DNA of 50,302 nt from an uncultured Collinsella sp. (GCA_900542965.1 UQPY01000007.1:1-50302), one strand, 5' to 3'. Positions 7,963 to 17,213 are shown, counted from the stretch's first letter. Notes: generated by a model not told the origin, from the sequence alone. Made by a program: numbers and translations.

Positions 7963-10629
7963 ATGACGCCTCTCGCAAAACGTCTCCCGCGCGAGCTGCG
8001 CCGCAATATCGGCAAGTACCTGGGCATCTTTTTGCTTATGTGCGGAAGCATCGCTCTCACCTCGGGCTTTTTGCTCGCGGCACATTCCATCGGCTGCCTC
8101 ATCGACGATATGCGCGACGAGTACACGATTGAGGACGGCCGCGTGACCACCTCCTTCGAGGCTACCGACGATCAACTCAGGGCCACCGAGGATGCCGCCA
8201 GTGACGTCGGCGGCGTCACGCTCTACAAGAATTTCTCCATCGACGCCATCATCAAAAAGGCGTCCGGCGACGACGGCACCAAGCGCACGCTGCGCACCTA
8301 TGCGCACCGTGCTAAGGTGGACATTGCGTCCTACTGTGAGGGCAAGGAACCCAAGGCGGACGACGAGGTGGCCATCGACCGTGTCTTTGCCACCAATAAT
8401 AACCTGTCCATGGGCGATAAGGTCGAGCTTGAGGGTCGCGCCTACACCATCTGCGGCATCATGACCCAGCCCGATAGCCAGGCATTGTTCCTCAACAATT
8501 CGGACTTTACGGTGAACACCATCACGTACGGCGTGGCCGAGGTCACCGATGCCGGCTTTGCCGCGCTCGAGGATGCCGGCGGCGCACCCGCCTACACCTA
8601 CTCCTTCACCTTTACCGATCGCGACCTCCCCACCGCGGACCGCATTGACGCCGAGCAAGATATGGTCGAGGCGCTGACCGACGCCGATGCGCGCGTGGAC
8701 GATCTGATCGACTCCGATTCCAATCAGGGCATTGGCTATGCGCGCGATGACGTGGACGGCGACTCTATGATGTGGATGACGCTGCTCGACATCATCATCG
8801 TGATCATGGCGTTCGTCTTTGTGGTCCTTACCGACGCCACCATCGAGGAGGAGAGCGCCATCATCGGCACGCTGCTCGCCAGCGGCTATCGTCGACGCGA
8901 GATCGTGCTGCACTACCTTGCGCTTCCCGCTATCGTGGGCGTGGTCGCGGCGCTTTTGGGCACTGCGCTCGGCGTTGTGTTCTTTACCGAGCCCATGCGC
9001 AGTCTCTATTACGGTTCGTACAGCCTGCCGCCCTTCCAGGTGTACTGGAGCTGGGAGATCTTTGTGAAGTGCGCCGTGGTTCCCGCCGCCGCGCTCATTC
9101 TCATCACGCTGGTGGGCCTGCTTCGCAAGATGGGCAAGACGCCGTTGCAGTTCCTCCGTCACGAGGCGGGCGGCAAGTCGGGCACCAAGCGCGGCCTGCA
9201 GCTGCCGGAGCGCATGGGCTTTGTCTCGCGCTTCCGCCTGCGCATCTTCCTGCGCAATCTGGGCAACTTCGCCACGCTTTTCGTGGGCATTGCGTTTGCC
9301 TCGCTGCTACTGCTCTTTGGCCTGGCGATTCTGCCCACGATGACGCACTATGCGGACAACCTCGAGACAAGCCTGGTCGCCGAGCACCAGTACACGCTCA
9401 AGGCCCCGCTGGAACTCGAGGGCACCGCCGAGGAGCGCGAGCAGTGGTCGGCACTCGAGCGTTTGCAGTCGGTTGACGGCGCACTGCTTTCTGCCGCTCA
9501 GGATGCCGATGACGAGCTTGACGACGCGGCCGATGCAGCGCAGGCAGCAGCCGATGCCGCGACCAGCGCTCCGTCTGCCGAGAGCCTGGCCGCGGCGCAG
9601 GATGCGCTTGCCAAGGTCCAGGACAAGAAGGATGCGCTTTATGCGCGCCTCGATGACCTTGCCGATGCCCTCGGCTGCGACCGCGACGAGGCTATCGACC
9701 TGATCGACAAGGCCTCTAAGATCGACACTGACAACGACGACATTCACCCGGTTAACACGACCGATAACGGTGCAGACAAGATTGCGCAGACCGAGAAATA
9801 TGCCGTTTACCAGCTGCAATACGACCGCGGCGATGGTAATGGCGAGGAGACGATTTCCGTCTACGGCATCTCGCCCGATTCGCGCTATTGGAAAGACCTC
9901 AACGTTGGCGATGGGCGCGTCGTCTTTGGCGGCGGCCTGCTCGACAAGTTTGGCTGGAGCGAGGGCCAGAAGGTCACGCTCATCGACAAGTACGAGGGGG
10001 AGCATTATTCCCTTGAGTACGCGGGCAAGGACTGTGCCTGGGGCTCCAAGTCGGACATGAATATCTATATGAGTATCGACGACTTTAACGAGCTGTTCGG
10101 CAACGACGCCGCCTACTTTAACGGCTATGTGAGCGACGAGAAGCTCGACCTCGATGCTCGTTACTTTGCCGGCGACACCACGCCCGACGACATGCGGGCC
10201 GTGGGCGACCAGTTCATCGGCATGATGAGCAAAATGATCGGAATGATGATCGGGCTCGCGGTGTTTATCTTCCTGCTGTTTATGTACCTGCTGACCAAGG
10301 CGGTGATCGACCACAGCGCCCGTTCGATCAGCTACATGAAAGTCTTTGGCTATCGCGATAGCGAGATCTCGCATCTGTACATCCGCTCGATCACGCTGTG
10401 CGTGGCGGCGTCGCTCGTGCTGAGCCTGCCGGTCATTATTGGCTCGCTCACGGCCATCTTCCGCTCGATGCTGCTCGCCTATAACGGCAATATCGAGATC
10501 TACGTGCCCGCCTGGTCCATGGCGGCATGTGTCGGCATTGGCTTTGCGACCTACCTGGTCGTGGCGCTGCTGCACACGCGCTCCGTCAAGCGCGTGAGCC
10601 TCTCCGAGGCGCTGAAGGTCCAGGAATAG
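7963..10629 (+). CDS. FtsX-family ABC permease with coiled-coil ectodomain
   Basis: Permease of 888 aa from the ATG at 7963 (a TTG at 7948 is also in frame). It has two FtsX modules. The first membrane helix (about 20-45) is followed by an extracytoplasmic domain to about 270, then three helices (IIIVIMAFVFVVLTDATIEE and following). A further helix at about 430-455 leads into a second ectodomain containing an Ala/Asp-rich predicted coiled coil (about 505-575, with DDELDDAADAAQAAADAA). The last three helices end in a second FtsX core with ITLCVAASLVLSLPVI. It is the partner of the ATPase encoded just upstream. The coiled coil hints at an elongated periplasm-like arm contacting another protein. 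A weak terminator follows. Confidence 0.93.
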   Translation: MTPLAKRLPRELRRNIGKYLGIFLLMCGSIALTSGFLLAAHSIGCLIDDMRDEYTIEDGRVTTSFEATDDQLRATEDAASDVGGVTLYKNFSIDAIIKKASGDDGTKRTLRTYAHRAKVDIASYCEGKEPKADDEVAIDRVFATNNNLSMGDKVELEGRAYTICGIMTQPDSQALFLNNSDFTVNTITYGVAEVTDAGFAALEDAGGAPAYTYSFTFTDRDLPTADRIDAEQDMVEALTDADARVDDLIDSDSNQGIGYARDDVDGDSMMWMTLLDIIIVIMAFVFVVLTDATIEEESAIIGTLLASGYRRREIVLHYLALPAIVGVVAALLGTALGVVFFTEPMRSLYYGSYSLPPFQVYWSWEIFVKCAVVPAAALILITLVGLLRKMGKTPLQFLRHEAGGKSGTKRGLQLPERMGFVSRFRLRIFLRNLGNFATLFVGIAFASLLLLFGLAILPTMTHYADNLETSLVAEHQYTLKAPLELEGTAEEREQWSALERLQSVDGALLSAAQDADDELDDAADAAQAAADAATSAPSAESLAAAQDALAKVQDKKDALYARLDDLADALGCDRDEAIDLIDKASKIDTDNDDIHPVNTTDNGADKIAQTEKYAVYQLQYDRGDGNGEETISVYGISPDSRYWKDLNVGDGRVVFGGGLLDKFGWSEGQKVTLIDKYEGEHYSLEYAGKDCAWGSKSDMNIYMSIDDFNELFGNDAAYFNGYVSDEKLDLDARYFAGDTTPDDMRAVGDQFIGMMSKMIGMMIGLAVFIFLLFMYLLTKAVIDHSARSISYMKVFGYRDSEISHLYIRSITLCVAASLVLSLPVIIGSLTAIFRSMLLAYNGNIEIYVPAWSMAACVGIGFATYLVVALLHTRSVKRVSLSEALKVQE

Positions 10630-10641
10630 AGAACCGCCCAC

Positions 10642-10684
10642 ACGCGGGGGCACGAACCGAAGGAAGGGTGCCCCGCGTTATTTG
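10642..10684 (+). terminator. Probable terminator after the FtsX-type permease
   Basis: ACGCGGGGGCAC (10642-10653) pairs with GTGCCCCGCGT (10669-10679) with one bulged G, followed by TATTT. Confidence 0.55.
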
Positions 10685-10747
10685 CCCGCCAGGCCCGACG
10701 TGGGCAAACGCGTGCAACGTCAGACTTCCCCGAACAGAAGGAGACCC

Positions 10748-11392
10748 ATGGCAAGATCGGCAGAGGAGCTCAAGCAGCTCTCCATCAAGGAGTTCACCGA
10801 GGCGGCAAAGGTCTACGAATCCGGCCATGCCGGCATTTACGAGATGTGCAAGGACGACTATCCGCAAATGCTCGAGGAGCTTGAGCTCGAACCGTTCGAG
10901 GACGCGCTCGACGTGGGCTGTGGAACCGGAGCCGTCCTAGAACTGCTCCACGCCCGGTACCCCAGCAAGCACTTGACTGGACTCGACCTCACACCCGGGA
11001 TGATCGACGTCGCCCGGGCAAAGCAGCTCGATAACGTCAGCTTTGTCGTCGGAGACGCGGAGGCACTGCCCTTCAAGCCCCGGAGCTTCGACGCCGTGCT
11101 CTGCTCTAACAGCTTCCACCACTACCCGCATCCGGAGAGGTTTTTCGCCGAGGTGGCACGCGTCCTTCGTCCCGGCGGGCGACTGGTCCTTCGCGACTAT
11201 ACCTCGAACGATGTCGCGGTCTGGCTCATGAACAACATCGAGCTACCGCTGGCACGCCTCTTGGGCCATGGCGACGTGCGCATCCTCAAGCTGTCCGAGC
11301 TACGCGCGCTCGTCAAGGAATCCGGGCTCACCCCGCTCAAGCTCGAGGCACAGAAGGGATTCCGCGCGCATCTGGTCGCGCGAAAGGGCTAG
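10748..11392 (+). CDS. Class I SAM-dependent methyltransferase
   Basis: Methyltransferase of 214 aa; the start is the ATG at 10748 with AAGGAGAC upstream, not the longer in-frame option. Motif I DVGCGTGAVLELL binds the methionine end of SAM, followed by LTGLDLTPGMIDVAR, motif II-like VGDAEALPF and motif III RPGGRLVLRDY. This order matches the UbiE/Methyltransf_11 family. The C-terminal part (about 150-214) is a short substrate cap. The substrate is not evident and neighbouring genes do not help. It appears to be a single-gene transcript between a terminator and a repeat-rich spacer. Confidence 0.9.
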   Translation: MARSAEELKQLSIKEFTEAAKVYESGHAGIYEMCKDDYPQMLEELELEPFEDALDVGCGTGAVLELLHARYPSKHLTGLDLTPGMIDVARAKQLDNVSFVVGDAEALPFKPRSFDAVLCSNSFHHYPHPERFFAEVARVLRPGGRLVLRDYTSNDVAVWLMNNIELPLARLLGHGDVRILKLSELRALVKESGLTPLKLEAQKGFRAHLVARKG

Positions 11393-11535
11393 CGGTCCGC
11401 GCCAGGACGCTCCGTCACGCCAGGGCACGCCGTCAACGCCGCCAAACCAGGGCGCGCCATCAAACCAGATTGTGGCCACGCCAGAACGCGCCGCCAAACC
11501 AAGGCGCGCCGCCACAAACGTGACGGCGCGTCCCT
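11393..11535. repeat. Degenerate short tandem repeats rich in CGCC
   Basis: Several loose copies of a CGCC-AAACCA-GGCGCGCC motif follow the methyltransferase stop. The clearest pair, 11437-11458 and 11489-11510, is 22 bp with one mismatch (CGCCGCCAAACCARGGCGCG core). There is no coding signal. It may be an expanding simple repeat or a scar of slippage. Confidence 0.6.
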
Positions 11536-11548
11536 AGCTGCCAGGTGG

Positions 11549-11616
11549 CGAGGCACTCATTTAAGTCCGTCCCCAATGAGTGGTTTCAGTCATTTAAGTC
11601 TGTCCCCAATGACTAG
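11549..11616. repeat. Tandem pair of GTCCCCAATGA-type repeat units
   Basis: Two near-identical units lie in tandem: ACTCATTTAAGTCCGTCCCC then AATGAGT, and GTCATTTAAGTCTGTCCCCA then ATGACTA. Each has complementary ends (ACTCATT/AATGAGT and TAGTCATT-like/AATGACTA). They are the same family as 7027-7146 and sit directly before the promoter of the DUF362 gene. Confidence 0.75.
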
Positions 11617-11625
11617 GTACCGTAC

Positions 11626-11656
11626 TTGACTTTAACTCTGCTTTAACTGGTACCAT
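11626..11656 (+). promoter_or_regulatory. Putative promoter of the DUF362 gene
   Basis: TTGACT (11626-11631) and TACCAT (11651-11656) are spaced 19 bp, slightly long. GGTACC occurs on both sides (near 11616 and 11649), making a flanking inverted repeat that could be an operator. Confidence 0.4.
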
Positions 11657-11698
11657 CCTCTATGTCTGTAACGCCATATAGACCGAGGGGATATATCT

Positions 11699-12904
11699 AT
11701 GACCGTAACTGCACCCGCAGCACCCGCTAAGGTGTACTTCACCAACCTGCGCACGCATGCTCGCGAGAGCCAGCTCGACAAACTCAAGCGCCTCATCCGT
11801 CGCGCCGGTATCGAGCAGATCGACTTTGAGAACAAGTTCGTCGCCATCAAGATTCACTTTGGCGAGTTGGGCAACCTGAGCTTTTTGCGCCCCAACTACG
11901 CCCGCGCTGTCGCGGACGTCGTGAAGGAGCTGGGCGGCAAGCCCTTCCTCACCGACTGCAACACGCTCTATGTGGGTAGCCGCAAAAACGCGCTCGAGCA
12001 CATCGACACCGCCTACCAGAACGGCTTTACCCCGTATGCCACGGGTTGCCAGATCATCATCGCCGACGGCCTCAAGGGTACCGACGAGGCGCTCGTCCCG
12101 GTCGAGGGCGGCGAGTACGTGCGCGAGGCAAAGATCGGCCAGGCACTCATGGATGCCGACATCGTGATTAGCCTCACCCACTTTAAGGGCCATGAGCAGG
12201 CCGGCTTTGGCGGCGCCATGAAGAACCTGGGTATGGGCGGCGGTAGCCGTGCCGGCAAGATGGAGCAACACGCCGCTGGCAAGCCGAGCGTCGATACCAC
12301 CAACTGCGTAGGTTGCCGTGCCTGCGAAAAGATCTGTGCGCACAACGCCATCACGTTTGACGGTACGCGTGAGCGCGAGCTTGCCAACGGCAGCACCCGC
12401 ACGGTTCACGTGGCTGCCATCGACCACGATCGCTGCGTGGGCTGCGGACGCTGCATTGCGGCGTGCAACCAGGACTGTATCAAGCCCGACTATGATGCCG
12501 CGGCCGACGTACTCAACTACAAGATCGCCGAGTATACGAAGGCCATTGTCCAGGATCGCCCCAGCTTCCACATCTCGCTGGCTATGGATATCAGCCCCAA
12601 CTGCGACTGCCACCCCGAGAACGACACGCCCATCGTCAACGACATCGGCATGTTCGCGAGCTTCGACCCGGTCGCCATCGACCAGGCCTGCGCCGATGCC
12701 GTCATGGCATCCGAGCCGCTGCCCAACACCGAACTCACCGATAGCGCGGCCAAGATGGAGCACAACCATGAGCATCTGGAGGGCGAGCAGGCCAAGGACC
12801 CCTTCTGCATCACGCATCCCGACACCGACTGGCGCGCGTGCATCGCGCACGCCGAGAAGATCGGCCTGGGCACGAGCAAGTACGAGCTCATCGAGGTCAA
12901 ATAG
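11699..12904 (+). CDS. DUF362 domain protein with two 4Fe-4S clusters
   Basis: Predicted cytoplasmic iron-sulfur protein, 401 aa. The DUF362 domain spans most of the chain (YFTNLRTHARES, FENKFVAIKIHFGELGN, LTHFKGHEQAGFGGAMKNLG). Inserted at about 200-265 is a bacterial ferredoxin module with two complete motifs, CVGCRACEKICAHNA and CVGCGRCIAACNQD, each C-x2-C-x2-C-x3-C, so two 4Fe-4S clusters are expected. DUF362 ferredoxins are common in anaerobes; their substrate is mostly unknown, with electron transfer the safe statement. The ATG at 11699 has GAGGGG upstream. It stands alone with its own terminator. Confidence 0.92.
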   Translation: MTVTAPAAPAKVYFTNLRTHARESQLDKLKRLIRRAGIEQIDFENKFVAIKIHFGELGNLSFLRPNYARAVADVVKELGGKPFLTDCNTLYVGSRKNALEHIDTAYQNGFTPYATGCQIIIADGLKGTDEALVPVEGGEYVREAKIGQALMDADIVISLTHFKGHEQAGFGGAMKNLGMGGGSRAGKMEQHAAGKPSVDTTNCVGCRACEKICAHNAITFDGTRERELANGSTRTVHVAAIDHDRCVGCGRCIAACNQDCIKPDYDAAADVLNYKIAEYTKAIVQDRPSFHISLAMDISPNCDCHPENDTPIVNDIGMFASFDPVAIDQACADAVMASEPLPNTELTDSAAKMEHNHEHLEGEQAKDPFCITHPDTDWRACIAHAEKIGLGTSKYELIEVK

Positions 12905-12956
12905 CGCCTAGCTATTGGACATATCAAGCGCTTTTGTAGCGCAACGTTAGTAAAAG

Positions 12957-12990
12957 CCGCCCGCGAGCACAGTGCCCACGGGCGGTTTTT
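12957..12990 (+). terminator. Rho-independent terminator of the DUF362 gene
   Basis: CCGCCCG (12957-12963) pairs with CGGGCGG (12979-12985), followed by five T. Confidence 0.85.
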
Positions 12991-13035
12991 CGGAAGTGCT
13001 AGGGGGTCAGATAGACCAGTAAACCGTACTATTTC

Positions 13036-14001
13036 CTAAAAATACTCGTCGAGGAAGTTGTCGACTGTGTTCCAGTAGAGCTCGGGGTCAACTTGCGCAC
13101 TCTTGGCGTGGGTGGCGCCATGGATAGTGAGCTTTTGCTTGACCTTGCTGGCGCACGTGTCGTAGTTTTGGTCGAGCATGCTGTACGGTACAAAGGTGTC
13201 CTGGTCGCCGTGGATAAACAGCATGGGAACTGTCGCGTGTTTGAGTTGCTCCACACTGCTCGCCTTATGAAAGTCGTAGCCTGCGCGCACGTTGCACACT
13301 AAGTTTGCTACATCGAGCAAGGGAAAGCTGGGCAGGCCGAACACGTCCTTGAGCTGCAGAGAAAACTCGTCCCAAACACTCGTATAACCGCAGTCCTCGA
13401 TAATGCATTTCACGTTTGCGGGCAGAGATTCCCCCGCGACGTTCATGGCGGTTGCCGCACCCATCGACTCGCCAAAGACCAGGATGCGCGCCTCGGGGTC
13501 AGCCTGAACGATTCGCTCGATCCATGCGACGATGTCGAGGCGCTCGGGCCAGCCCATGCCGATATAGTCGCCGCCGGAGCGCTCGTGGGCGCGGGCGGCG
13601 GGTGCGAGTACGTTCATGCCGCGGTCGTGGAATCGCTTGACGTATCGGGCCATGCCGACGGGCTCGTTGGTATATCCATGCAGGCAGACGGCGTAATCGT
13701 GGGTGTTCTCCGAGGCGGCAAAATACCAAGCGGCAAGCTCGGTTCCGTCATCTGCGGTGAGGCTGCTGCTCTCGCGGTTCCCTTTAAACCATGCCCGCGC
13801 CTCGGTGTCCTCGGCATCCGGCTGCTCACCTTTTTTGTCGTTCTTGCTATCCTGCATCATCTTCATGGTGTATGGCGCGCGGGGATTCAGCGCGAAGTCA
13901 AACAGAAAGTTGCCGGCAAATCCGAGCAGCGCAACGACAGCCACCAGCGCAACGACGCCGGCTATCTTGAGCTTTCGATGGGAACGTGCGTTTTGAGACA
14001 T
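13036..14001 (-). CDS. Membrane-anchored alpha/beta hydrolase
   Basis: Serine hydrolase of 321 aa with one N-terminal membrane helix (about 11-36, IAGVVALVAVVALLGFAGNF), so the catalytic domain is outside the membrane or at its surface. The oxyanion HG is in VCLHGYTNEP (about 105-114). The nucleophile S179 is in GESMG, the acid is in FIHGDQDTFVP and the catalytic His in GATHAKS near residue 298. The arrangement matches the BAAT/abhydrolase (COG1073, YqkD-like) group. Substrate unknown; esterase or acyl hydrolase activity is the reasonable guess. It is divergent from the hemolysin III gene; the 186-bp spacer is AT-richer and contains TAATGC-AAGC-GCATTA (14039-14054). Confidence 0.9.
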   Translation of the reverse strand: MSQNARSHRKLKIAGVVALVAVVALLGFAGNFLFDFALNPRAPYTMKMMQDSKNDKKGEQPDAEDTEARAWFKGNRESSSLTADDGTELAAWYFAASENTHDYAVCLHGYTNEPVGMARYVKRFHDRGMNVLAPAARAHERSGGDYIGMGWPERLDIVAWIERIVQADPEARILVFGESMGAATAMNVAGESLPANVKCIIEDCGYTSVWDEFSLQLKDVFGLPSFPLLDVANLVCNVRAGYDFHKASSVEQLKHATVPMLFIHGDQDTFVPYSMLDQNYDTCASKVKQKLTIHGATHAKSAQVDPELYWNTVDNFLDEYF

Positions 14002-14146
14002 AAGAAGCTTTCCTATAAGATGTTAATACATCAACATTTAATGCAAGCGCATTATGGACGTTCGCCGTTGATGCGTCAACAGGCAAAGAATGGGTAAACA
14101 AAGGGTCACGTATGGTGCAAATTTCGCACGTACCTAGACGCTTTGA

Positions 14147-14152
14147 TATAGT
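14147..14152 (+). promoter_or_regulatory. Possible -10 element of the hemolysin III-family gene
   Basis: TATAGT lies 36 bases before the ATG at 14188. The best -35 is TTTCGC at 14122 with a 19-bp spacer, so this is weak. Confidence 0.3.
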
Positions 14153-14187
14153 GTTGAGAACTCTTTACGTTGGAGGATGTAACCGGC

Positions 14188-14871
14188 ATGTCCGATTCGA
14201 GCGACAGTTCTAAGCCGCGACCCAAGACCGCGGCCGTTCCACACTACACGGTGGGCGAGGAGATCATGAACTCCGTCACCCATGGTGTCGGCTGCCTGCT
14301 GGGTATCGCGGGCCTGGTGCTCCTGATCGTATTCGCTGCCCTGCGCGGCGGAGGCCCGGCCCACATGGCCGCGGCGATTGTCTATGGTGTCAGCATTATT
14401 CTCGAATACCTAGCCTCCACGCTCTACCACGCGATTCAGCCCGCGCGCGCCAAGCGCGTGTTTCGCATCATCGACCACAGCTGCATCTACCTGCTCATTG
14501 CGGGCAGCTATACGCCGTTTTGCCTTATCACGCTCGCAAACGACGGCGGCCCTGCGCTGTTCTTTGCCGTATGGGCCATCGCCATTATCGGCATCGCCCT
14601 CGAGTGCTTCCTACGCGAGCGTCAACCGCACTGGGTAAGCGGCCTGGTCTACCTGCTGATGGGCTGGCTCGTTGTCTTTAAGCTGCCCGAACTTGTGGCG
14701 CTGCTCAACCCCGTGGCACTTGCCCTGCTCGCCGTCGGCGGCGTGTGCTACACCGCGGGCGTGCCGTTCTATATCGCCAAAAACGTGCGCTACCTGCACA
14801 GCGTGTTCCACCTGTGGGTGCTCGCCGGCAGTATCTTCCAGTTCATGGCGGTGATCCTCTTCGTAATCTAG
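14188..14871 (+). CDS. trhA: Hemolysin III / TrhA (PAQR) family membrane protein
   Basis: Integral membrane protein of 227 aa with about seven hydrophobic helices. Signature parts of the PAQR/HlyIII superfamily are present: EEIMNSVTHGVGCLLG at the start, ASTLYHAI, IDHSCIYLLIAGSYTPF in the middle, and the late His in SVFHLWVLAG. These histidines and the Asp form a metal-dependent hydrolase-like site in the superfamily. The bacterial role is membrane energetics or lipid homeostasis; haemolysis is a historical label. The start is the ATG at 14188 with GGAGG at 14172-14176. A CorC/HlyC-type gene follows after 110 bp. Confidence 0.93.
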   Translation: MSDSSDSSKPRPKTAAVPHYTVGEEIMNSVTHGVGCLLGIAGLVLLIVFAALRGGGPAHMAAAIVYGVSIILEYLASTLYHAIQPARAKRVFRIIDHSCIYLLIAGSYTPFCLITLANDGGPALFFAVWAIAIIGIALECFLRERQPHWVSGLVYLLMGWLVVFKLPELVALLNPVALALLAVGGVCYTAGVPFYIAKNVRYLHSVFHLWVLAGSIFQFMAVILFVI

Positions 14872-14981
14872 CGACCACGCCTGCGCGCCCGCGTCCTTGT
14901 TTGGGCGCCGGTGTAATTGCCGTATCCGCCGTCAACGTTTTAATCCGACGTCCCGAATCTTGGAGGTTCGAGAAACTCCCG

Positions 14982-16355
14982 ATGGACATAACCATCTCCC
15001 TTATCACCACCCTCGTTTTGACCCTCATCAACGGCTACTTCTCTATGTCCGAGATGGCGCTCACCACGGCCAAGCGCGCCGTGCTGGAACACGAGGCAGA
15101 GGAAGGCGACAAGCGCGCCGAGCGTGCCATTAAGCTGGCTGCCGACTCCGACCAGCTGCTCGCCACCATCCAGGTTGCCATTACGCTCGTGGGCTTCGCC
15201 TCGTCCGCCGTCGCCTCGACGAGTCTGTCCGACCCGCTCGCCACGTGGCTCATGAGCTTTGGCATCGCGCCGCTCTCCGCCATCGCGCGCGGCCTGGCGC
15301 CGGTCATCATTACCGTCGCGGTCGCCTTCGTGTCCATCGTGATCGGCGAGCTCGTCCCCAAGCGCATCGGCCTGGCCAATGCCGAGGGCGTGTCCAAGCA
15401 GGTCGTGGGCCCGCTTTCCGTGTTCCAGAAGATTGCTCGCCCGCTCGTGTGGCTGACCGGCGCCTGCTCCGATGGCCTGGCCCGCATCCTGCGCATCAAG
15501 AGCGCCGACGACCGCCAAAACGTCTCGGAAGAAGAGATCAAGTACATGGTCTCGGAGCAGGACGACCTGCTCGACGAGGAAAAGCGCATGATCCACGAGA
15601 TCTTCGACCTAGGCGACACCGTTGCCCGCGAGGTCATGGTGCCGCGCGTGGACACCACCATGTGCGAGGACGACGAGACGGTCGCCGACGTGCTGTCCAC
15701 CATGCGCCAGACCGGCTTTAGCCGCATCCCCGTCTATCACGAGGATCCCGACAACGTCGCCGGCATCGCGCACATCAAGGACCTGATCCAGCCCGCGCTC
15801 GACGGCAAGGGCGGCCAGCCCATCGCCAGCTATTTGCGCGACGCCACCTTTGTACCCGACACCAAGGACATCCTGCCGCTGCTGTCCGAGATGCAGACCT
15901 CGCACGACCAGATCGTGGTGGTCGTGGACGAGTACGGCGGCACGGCCGGCATCATCACCATCGAGGACATCGTCGAGGAGATCGTCGGCGAGATCGAGGA
16001 CGAGTTCGACCCCGACAACAAGTATCTCACGCGCCTTTCGCGCCGCGAGTGGCTCGTTGATGGGCGTTTTTCGTGCGATGACGCGATTGAGCTTGGTTGG
16101 CCGCTCGAGGAAAGCGATGATTATGAGACCATCGCCGGCTGGATCTTGGAGCTTTGTGACTCGGTGCCCGACATCGGAGAGGTGTTTGAGGTCGCGGGGT
16201 ACAAGTTTAAAGTGCAGTCGATGCGTGGCCAGCGCATCTCGCTCATTCGCGTGATCGCTCCGGCCGAAACCGATAAGAAGGATTCCGAGTCTTCGGTAGA
16301 CGAGCCGACGTCGTCGGGTGCGGGTTCCGCGAATCCACACGACGGCGACGAGTAG
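14982..16355 (+). CDS. CorC/HlyC-family CBS transporter protein (hemolysin-like)
   Basis: Membrane protein of 457 aa from the ATG at 14982 (MDITISLITTLVLTLINGY). It has a DUF21/CNNM transmembrane domain (about 1-195, with NGYFSMSEMALTTAKRAVLE and VSIVIGELVPKRIGLAN). This is followed by a CBS pair (about 210-335, EVMVPRVDTTMCEDDETV ... GFSRIPVYHEDPDNVAGI), the acidic linker of the transporter-associated domain (EYGGTAGIITIEDIVEEI) and a CorC_HlyC domain (about 355-435). The C-terminus is a Ser/Asp/Glu-rich tail. The family includes magnesium and sodium exporters (CNNM/MpfA); MpfA-type Mg2+ efflux is the most likely role. A long in-frame extension back to 14745 is rejected because it overlaps the upstream gene. 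Confidence 0.93.
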   Translation: MDITISLITTLVLTLINGYFSMSEMALTTAKRAVLEHEAEEGDKRAERAIKLAADSDQLLATIQVAITLVGFASSAVASTSLSDPLATWLMSFGIAPLSAIARGLAPVIITVAVAFVSIVIGELVPKRIGLANAEGVSKQVVGPLSVFQKIARPLVWLTGACSDGLARILRIKSADDRQNVSEEEIKYMVSEQDDLLDEEKRMIHEIFDLGDTVAREVMVPRVDTTMCEDDETVADVLSTMRQTGFSRIPVYHEDPDNVAGIAHIKDLIQPALDGKGGQPIASYLRDATFVPDTKDILPLLSEMQTSHDQIVVVVDEYGGTAGIITIEDIVEEIVGEIEDEFDPDNKYLTRLSRREWLVDGRFSCDDAIELGWPLEESDDYETIAGWILELCDSVPDIGEVFEVAGYKFKVQSMRGQRISLIRVIAPAETDKKDSESSVDEPTSSGAGSANPHDGDE

Positions 16356-16379
16356 GACAAGGAAGAGTAGGGGAGAGTT

Positions 16380-17213
16380 ATGGCAGGCCTGTTCAACATC
16401 CTTAAGGTCACCGTCAGCGAGGACAAGATCTGCGCGCATGTGCTGGTGAACCCCGGCATGCCGCTCATGACCTCGGAGGATATCGAGGCCACGGCGCGCG
16501 TGTATTACCTGGTGCCGGCGATTGCCAAGCACCTGTGCCTGGGTGATTCCGGTTGCGAGTTCCAGGACTGCATGGGCCAGACCGAGCTTTGCCATCTGCT
16601 TGAGCATGTGACGGTCGAGCTCATGAACGAGACCGGTCTTGCCGGTAGCATCTCGTGCGGCCGCACGCGCGTAAGCGAGCACGACGAGCGCGTTTTTGAG
16701 GTTGAGCTTTCGTGCCCCGACGACGCGCTGGCCATCGGTGCGCTGTCGTCGGCAACCTTTATGATGGACTGGGCGTACCTGCACGCCGACCAGCCTGCCC
16801 CCGACGTGGAAGGCACGGTCGCGGGTCTGCGCAACCTGGTGTTGGGCATGCGCGCCGAGGCCGAGGGCAAGGATCCTCGCGAGGCCGTCGCCGCTGCGAA
16901 CGGCGAAGATGCTGCCGAGGACGAGGGCGCTGACGAGGGCGATGTGCCGGTCGACGCCGAGTCCGTTGCCGATGCGACCGCCGAGCCTGTTCCCACCGAG
17001 CCCCAGGGCGTCCCCAACTTTGACGACGAGCCCCAGGTGGCGATTGATACCGAGGGCGCGGTTGCCGAGAACCACGAGGCCTCCGCTGCCGTCTTTGGCG
17101 GTGCGGCGACGGTTCCGGCAGGACCTGCGCATGAGGGCGGCCTGCCGCTCGTGGACGGCGCCGGCGAGGACCCGGGTGCCACGGTTGCCATGCCGGCTAT
17201 GCCCCAGGAGTAG
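16380..17213 (+). CDS. Protein with a cyanophycin-synthetase N-terminal-like domain and acidic tail
   Basis: Not a recognised named family; 277 aa. The first 140 residues carry CHLLEHVTVELMNETG (about 71-86) followed by GRTR (94-97). This closely recalls the N-terminal domain of cyanophycin synthetase CphA, where an EHVALELQ.LAG helix precedes GRTR, though no ATP-grasp or Mur-ligase domain follows. The remaining half is a low-complexity Asp/Glu/Ala/Pro tail (for example EDEGADEGDVPVDAESVADA), probably disordered. It has GGGGAGAG as ribosome-binding region, starts 24 bases after the CorC-type gene and precedes the YtxH gene. Role unknown; a substrate-binding or scaffolding relative of CphA-N is an inference. 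Confidence 0.8.
   Translation: MAGLFNILKVTVSEDKICAHVLVNPGMPLMTSEDIEATARVYYLVPAIAKHLCLGDSGCEFQDCMGQTELCHLLEHVTVELMNETGLAGSISCGRTRVSEHDERVFEVELSCPDDALAIGALSSATFMMDWAYLHADQPAPDVEGTVAGLRNLVLGMRAEAEGKDPREAVAAANGEDAAEDEGADEGDVPVDAESVADATAEPVPTEPQGVPNFDDEPQVAIDTEGAVAENHEASAAVFGGAATVPAGPAHEGGLPLVDGAGEDPGATVAMPAMPQE

Noticed and set aside
14745..14981. N-terminal extension of the CorC-family protein
   Set aside because: It overlaps the hemolysin III gene in another frame and lacks a ribosome-binding site; MDITISLITT is the typical start of the family.
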